This document shows, in pieces, positions 59,270 to 64,000 of a stretch of DNA of 64,000 nucleotides. How positions within the stretch are numbered: the first letter of the stretch is position 1; every line of letters starts with the position of its first letter. Origin of the DNA: Sipunculus nudus (lineage: Eukaryota; Annelida; Sipuncula; Golfingiida; Sipunculidae). The translations under genes were made by a program, and so were the position numbers. The notes beneath the pieces were generated by a model. It had not been told where the DNA came from. It ran no database searches and saw only the letters and a list, made by a program, of their open reading frames with translations. The DNA lies in assembly GCA_026874595.1 (NCBI GenBank), contig CM049311.1, positions 11,933,676 to 11,997,675 of the forward strand. The letters run 5' to 3'.

Positions 59270-59965
59270 GGGTACCTTTTGTAATTGTATCAAAGGGAAA
59301 GCATCATAGAACAAAAATGTCAGAAAGAGGCTTTTTATATTAGATCGTCTACTTGAAGGTCTTTCATCTGTGGTCGTCTGACGTGTAATCTATTAAATAG
59401 GGTGTCCCCCTTTGGATGCCACCCGGGAAATTATTTGGGAAACAAGCTGGATAAAAGAGACATGTTCCATTTAGCCGTTGTGTATATTAGTAATCTGGAT
59501 TGTGATCCTTTTTTCGTGTCTTACATGGATTTTCTCGACAATGATATTCACTCGGACGGTTGGATATTATCCAATTCACCCACTCAGTCCAGAACAAGAT
59601 TAACGTCATACTTGCCGCTCGGCAAGGCAGATGACCACTCATAACGGTACATTAAATATCAGTTACTATCTTGATATAATGTCTGTTTGACAGTCGCGGA
59701 CGGTTTTTTTAAATAAATTATATTATGTCTCCGGTTTTCATAACGTTTCCTGTGCCGAGTTCACGTGATAAATTAACAAATCGGTCTGTCACTTGAATTT
59801 GCAGCAGTCGCAGAGTGTCACATCGTATTATATGCAGAGGAGAGTGTATTTGGCAACGTGTGTTTTTCCAAAGAAATTTGTAATTTAAACTTTACATTTA
59901 TATCGATTTTATAAGTACTATGCACTCTCTATGGCACAGACGGTGGAGATCTATAGTCCCTTGAT
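59270..59965 (+). repeat. Tandem segmental duplication, copy 2
   Basis: See copy 1 at 57790-58495; spacing about 1.47 kb. The 80-codon frame 59402-59644 lies here but is not kept in copy 1. Confidence 0.8.
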
Positions 59966-60295
59966 GTGTTAAACCAGAGGGACCCGGAGAAAATTTCCAA
60001 TTTATAACAATTTCCTAACCATGCCGGGAATCACCGGCTGAGAGAACCGAGCTTGTTGTTATCAATCATATGTCCAGGTTTATAACAAATGTTTTGAGTG
60101 TTGGAGAGTTATATGATATAAAGTAACCTGATCTCATTTTTTGTTGCTTTATTGAATGTAGAGTATATTCTTTTCATTTTTGTCCACTATGTGATTTGAT
60201 ACTTTTTTCAACCTTTGTACCAGATTAAGATAAGATTTTTCCATGCTAATTAACAGTTAGAAAACTATTTTTTGTTCTAAAAAATATATGCCGGG
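59966..60295. other. No feature seen
   Basis: AT-rich spacer. Confidence 0.35.
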
Positions 60296-60410
60296 TGTAG
60301 CGATTTCGGATTATCCCCGTTGAGATTACAGAAGATCCCCCTGGCAACTTTTAACCCCGTCGGTAACCTGAAAACAATTTTAGATTAACCCTAATCATTT
60401 CAGATTTATA
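60296..60410. repeat. Decayed palindromic ~34-bp repeat
   Basis: 'cgtcggtaacctgaaaacaa' followed by 'ttttagattaaccct' matches the unit of the arrays at 12.8 and 13.2 kb. Units before it (about 60306 and 60335) keep only the 'atttcggattatcccc' and 'gatccccctgg' parts. Confidence 0.6.
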
Positions 60411-63000
60411 CTTAGAAAAAGTTGTTTTTGTTCATGTAAACTACTAAAAATTAGTAGAATTTTGTTATTATTGATTTCCTAAATTGATTTGAATATTTGT
60501 ATATTTGATGCTTATTTGTAAATTTTCTTGCGGTTTGGTGAAGAGTAAGAGTCAATATTAATATGTTACAATATAATTAACACCTTTTTAATGATTCAAT
60601 CTTTCAAATCCCTTATTTTCCACGTTGTTGAGTAAAATAATATACTACGCATTAAGTCCTGATTACTGTGTCTCTAAATGACGGAAAAAGATCAGTTGTA
60701 AAGCGAGCACCTACTTATAAATCAGGTTTAGGGCGTAGCGGTGTTTGAACATTTCACTAATTACTCTTGCTAATTACGGGAGACAGATAATTAACCAGGA
60801 TATTGCTTGAACAGATATTGCCCGTTGTTTAAGTCGTGTAAACACCTTTTATCTGTTACCAGTAACAGGATTTCCCATGTGTCTTTTACAGAGGATTTCC
60901 TTATATTACTTTATCCTTCCATCTCTCACAAAGATGCTCCATATATTGATCCGCTTCCTTTCTTCTATGTTCTTTCAATCGGTTTCTCGGGGACTTGCCA
61001 GTCATTGGTACACACCATGAAGTAAAATACAGAAAAAGTAGTGTTGTTCCGATTAAATGAGAAATCCATCAATTGCGCTTCAGGCAGTTCAGTCCATCGA
61101 TATATATTTTATTATTTTTAATTCTTTTTACTGGAAAGACTATTCTTTGTAGTTTTTCATGCTTTTTAGTTTTTATATAAAAAAATCAGTCATCAATTAT
61201 GTGTTTCCGCCCGTTTTGTTGTGCTGTTTTTTCATGTGCATTAGAATGTTTTTGTTGAACGATGGTTTTGCTGCTAATAGTCAGTATGTGAATTACTGAT
61301 ATATGCAGCATGATGGACAAAAGAGTCATACCTAAAACAGTCCATTTTGCAAATTTCGATGCAGGTAAAAAGAGGACCATTCGATAATTAAAGTTTAAAC
61401 AATATGATTTGATTCTTAAATTAATATCATTAAAAAAATCGTTGTTTTGGCTATGGTAAAATAACAGGTAGGAAAACTACAAAGACCTTATATTTTCTCC
61501 AAATATTTTCAATAAAAGCAAGATAAATCATGATACATGTATACCATAATGGGTCAAATCATGAACAGATAATCAAGATAAAAAGCTTATCTTATGATTT
61601 GATATAATATATAGCACATGTACACGTGCTAATATGATGTTTAGGCTTCTCGCGATAGAAGAGGAGGCTTAAAATCCTTGATGTATCGTGGGTGATTCTC
61701 CGAATACCAAATCTTCAATTACAGTTAATGTTTACGCTAGAACTGCAATATGGCGTACATTCGAAAACTTTTCTTTGGCCACTTGTTTCTGATTTTCTAT
61801 CATAGCCTACCCTCCATAGCCTTTTTTGTTTTCGCCGTATTTTTTGGATCTCAAATACAGCCGCTTACCTGAAACTGACCATCGGCCAGTGTTTTGGTGA
61901 CTGGCATTTGATTTGCCCCTGATATTTAATTTAGACCTTAACCAAATTTTAAAGATGAATTACTAGTCTGACCGATCGCTTTTGCTACTCACTTGAAAGG
62001 TAATAAATTGTTTGTAATGGTTTCGGATTCAGGGGGACATAGTCTACCAGCCAAAAATTGATTTTTTTTTTATTTAAGAGGGCATTGCTTGTTAATAGCA
62101 GACATACATCCTAGATAAATCAGTCATAGGGTGAAGAAAATAGTGTGGGAGGATGCCACATTAGATTTTGAATTTCAAGGTCATTTCCAAGGTCATATCG
62201 AAAATTGGGCCAGCCAAGGTCGATTTTTCACTTTTTATAGACACTGCCTAACATTCAAGGTCATTTTCAGTGCCAATCTTGATGTCAAACCAAACAAAAT
62301 TGAACCTGAACCGGTATAGTGTTTCCCTATTAATAAAACCAAGATATATTCGGTAATCATAGGCTCTAAGGTTATGTTTGTGTCAAATGACACGTACACA
62401 AGCCATATTATTAACATGTCCATAATTTCTTTAATTTAAAGAATTGAAAATACAAATAAAAAGTGATTTTTTTCTTGTTATCACAGTAATGTTTTCACTA
62501 CTCTTAATAAAGAAATATATAAATGGCGTTTATAGGGTTTTTTGTGTGTTCCTCGAAGTGTCTTGAACACATATTGAATTATAACAGAATGATAAATGGC
62601 CGCATTTTTGCATAATATGCGTACTGAATCATTCAAAATGGATGTACAGATAGATGCCACAATGAAAAAAAAGGCGATTGCTATCATTATATAGTAGTTA
62701 TCATATATAAATACTTTTATGGACCATTGTTTCAAGTTCAAATAAGATCATTCGGTGGCATTTACCGCCAACTGATGAAATGGTGGAAGGGGGGGGGGGG
62801 GGGTATAGTATGGTTTTACCGACGATGGAAGTCTTACCTGACTTAAACACATTGCCTTCTGGTCGTTTGGGCCTGTTCATTTTTGTAGCTTTAATCGGCT
62901 TCCTAGGGAGCATCAACCCAAGCAGACGTAAGAGGCGCCAGAAGGTAATTTGTTAAATATTTGCGTGCCCCCTATGGCCACTCCTTGGTCGAATGATTCA
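60411..63000. other. No supported gene; G15 at 62789-62803
   Basis: AT-rich, short frames only. The G15 run at 62789-62803 was probably contributed by an element end. 62160-62270 repeats 'caaggtcat'-type words at least four times ('ttcaaggtcatttccaaggt', 'catt-caaggtcattttcag') without a regular period. Confidence 0.4.
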
Positions 63001-63013
63001 GAAGCAATTAAAA

Positions 63014-63024
63014 GGGGGGGGGGG
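63014..63024. repeat. Poly-G run (11)
   Basis: G11 upstream of an element end at 63190. Confidence 0.85.
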
Positions 63025-63084
63025 TTGAGGTGTCTTTCCAGCCGCCGCAACCTTTTAATAAGGGTTTCTTACTGATGTTAGAGG

Positions 63085-63190
63085 CTTGGACCGCCCCCCT
63101 CCTTTTCCGGACCGGGGATGTTTTAAAGCTTTGTCATTGGTCCTACTTGGTAGGACCCCCCTTTTTTCTAAATCTTGGATCCGCCCCTGG
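63085..63190 (-). mobile_element. hAT-like MITE end
   Basis: On the minus strand it begins CAGGGGCGGATCCAAGATTT, then 'aaaaaaggggggtcctacc' and 'aagtaggacc'. This word order is widespread in animal hAT-type MITEs, by recollection of the family. The other end is not certain; a G-run partner may be at 63014. Related remnant at 39745. Confidence 0.45.
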
Positions 63191-63499
63191 AGCGTATCCT
63201 TGTGGTATAGAGTTTGACCAGACGTCTTATCGCAGACGATTGTCTTAACTTGCGGATGGGTATCAGAATCAGCTACACCTGTATGTTTTGGCCCTTTTCT
63301 TTTTTTCATAATATCCAAAAGTTTTAAAGACACTTCAGGAATGATAAAGGGTTGTTCTATTTAATGTGGGGGTACAGATACAACAACTGGACTGATAGTG
63401 AACATTGAGAAGAAATCGGGAAGAACACAAGACGGAGAGATCGAAAAAAGTCTTTTTTATTTTCTGCTTGTATTCATGTTTTCGGAAATTTAGCAAAAA

Positions 63500-63890
63500 T
63501 GCCGTCCTCTGTGACTCTGGGGTAGAGCACAGGACTCAAAGCCAAGAGATCCTGAGTTCGAATCTCAGCCGAGGCGGTGACATTTTTCACGGTCGGCCCC
63601 CATCCAGGGTGAGCGCTCTGCAGGCTTAATGGAGAGACTGTTCCCATCAGTCTAGTTTCACTCAAACGCGTGCGCCTTTCAGGGGTTCCTCGGTTGTATT
63701 GACCCAGAAATGGAGGTGACACACACCCAGGCTAGTAGGAGTGGTATACCGAACCTGGTTGACACCAGAAAAAATCGGATATAAGCCCCTGTCACGTAGT
63801 CCGAAACTAGAATGGAACTCTGCATATACTGTACATATACTTAGTTAAGCAAAGCATTAAACAATGGAGGCGGTAACCTCCACCAAAAAA
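63500..63890 (+). mobile_element. SINE family 1, copy m (best preserved head)
   Basis: Head 'ctgtgactctggggtagagc', 'acaggactcaaagccaagag', B box 'gagttcgaatctcagccg'. Body 'agggtgagcgctctgcaggc', 'tttcaggggttcctcggttg', 'ccctgtcacgtagtccgaaa'. End 'ggaggcggtaacctccacc' with A-rich tail 'aaaaaagaaaaaaac'. About 390 bp. The head resembles a tRNA, but the attached body and repeated occurrence make it a SINE. Confidence 0.85.
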
Positions 63891-64000
63891 GAAAAAAACT
63901 TTAAAAAATGCCGATTTGCTAATATGCTGGGTTAAAACGGATTTTTTTCTCGCTCATCAAACATGCGCTTTTTTTCTTTTATAACAAATAAAATTAGGTG
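63891..64000. other. No feature seen
   Basis: AT-rich window end. Confidence 0.35.

Noticed and set aside
63510-63580. Functional tRNA gene on the plus strand
   Set aside because: A and B boxes are good, but a 300-bp family-1 SINE body with A-rich tail follows directly.
1-64000. Endogenous viral or LTR retroelement coding regions
   Set aside because: I found no protease, reverse transcriptase or integrase motif in any frame and no pair of long direct terminal repeats.

Overview
This is eukaryotic DNA with no recognisable protein-coding gene. It is AT-rich, no open frame exceeds 138 codons, and it carries about 14 long (AT)n microsatellites, many tRNA-derived SINE copies, several short DNA-transposon-like elements and large blocks of old duplicated sequence. 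I read no conserved protein domain, reverse transcriptase or transposase, no rRNA, no functional tRNA and no CRISPR array. The repeat style fits a marine invertebrate, perhaps a mollusc, but that is inference from texture and not identification.

1-32.1 kb is a cluster of diverged copies of an ancestral block whose parts I call O, P, Q and R. Block A (1-12495) has O-P-Q-R. Block B (13738-19205) has O joined directly to R. Block C (20095-24925) has a small piece of P, then Q and R, cut short. Block D (25230-32115) has P and Q. A further scrap of Q lies at 32430-32540 and a possible scrap of P at 37380-37545. The copies differ by point changes, indels, microsatellite growth and insertions, so each copy gives the empty site for insertions in another. 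This exposes a full-length SINE with target duplications (copies A and C, absent from D) and a small transposon family with a 9-bp target duplication.

12.77-13.33 kb, between blocks A and B, holds two arrays of a ~34-bp repeat whose unit is itself nearly palindromic; a decayed relative is at 60.3 kb. 32.8-34.0 kb is a fold-back structure: two inverted arms of ~230 and 270 bp built from ~20-bp repeats around a 680-bp spacer.

34-64 kb is mostly single-copy with scattered repeats: a CCCGC-bordered element at 42.6-44.1 kb, a TTAA-flanked element at 40.8-41.25 kb, a short inverted-repeat element at 45.97-46.28 kb, tandem duplications at 47.7-48.1 kb and 57.8-60.0 kb, a 10-bp-period CG-containing array at 52.8-53.0 kb, and SINE copies at 58.9 and 63.5 kb. 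Promoter-like and enhancer-like motif clusters are noted at low confidence. No working set of genes can be described. What can be reconstructed is the order of duplications and insertions.
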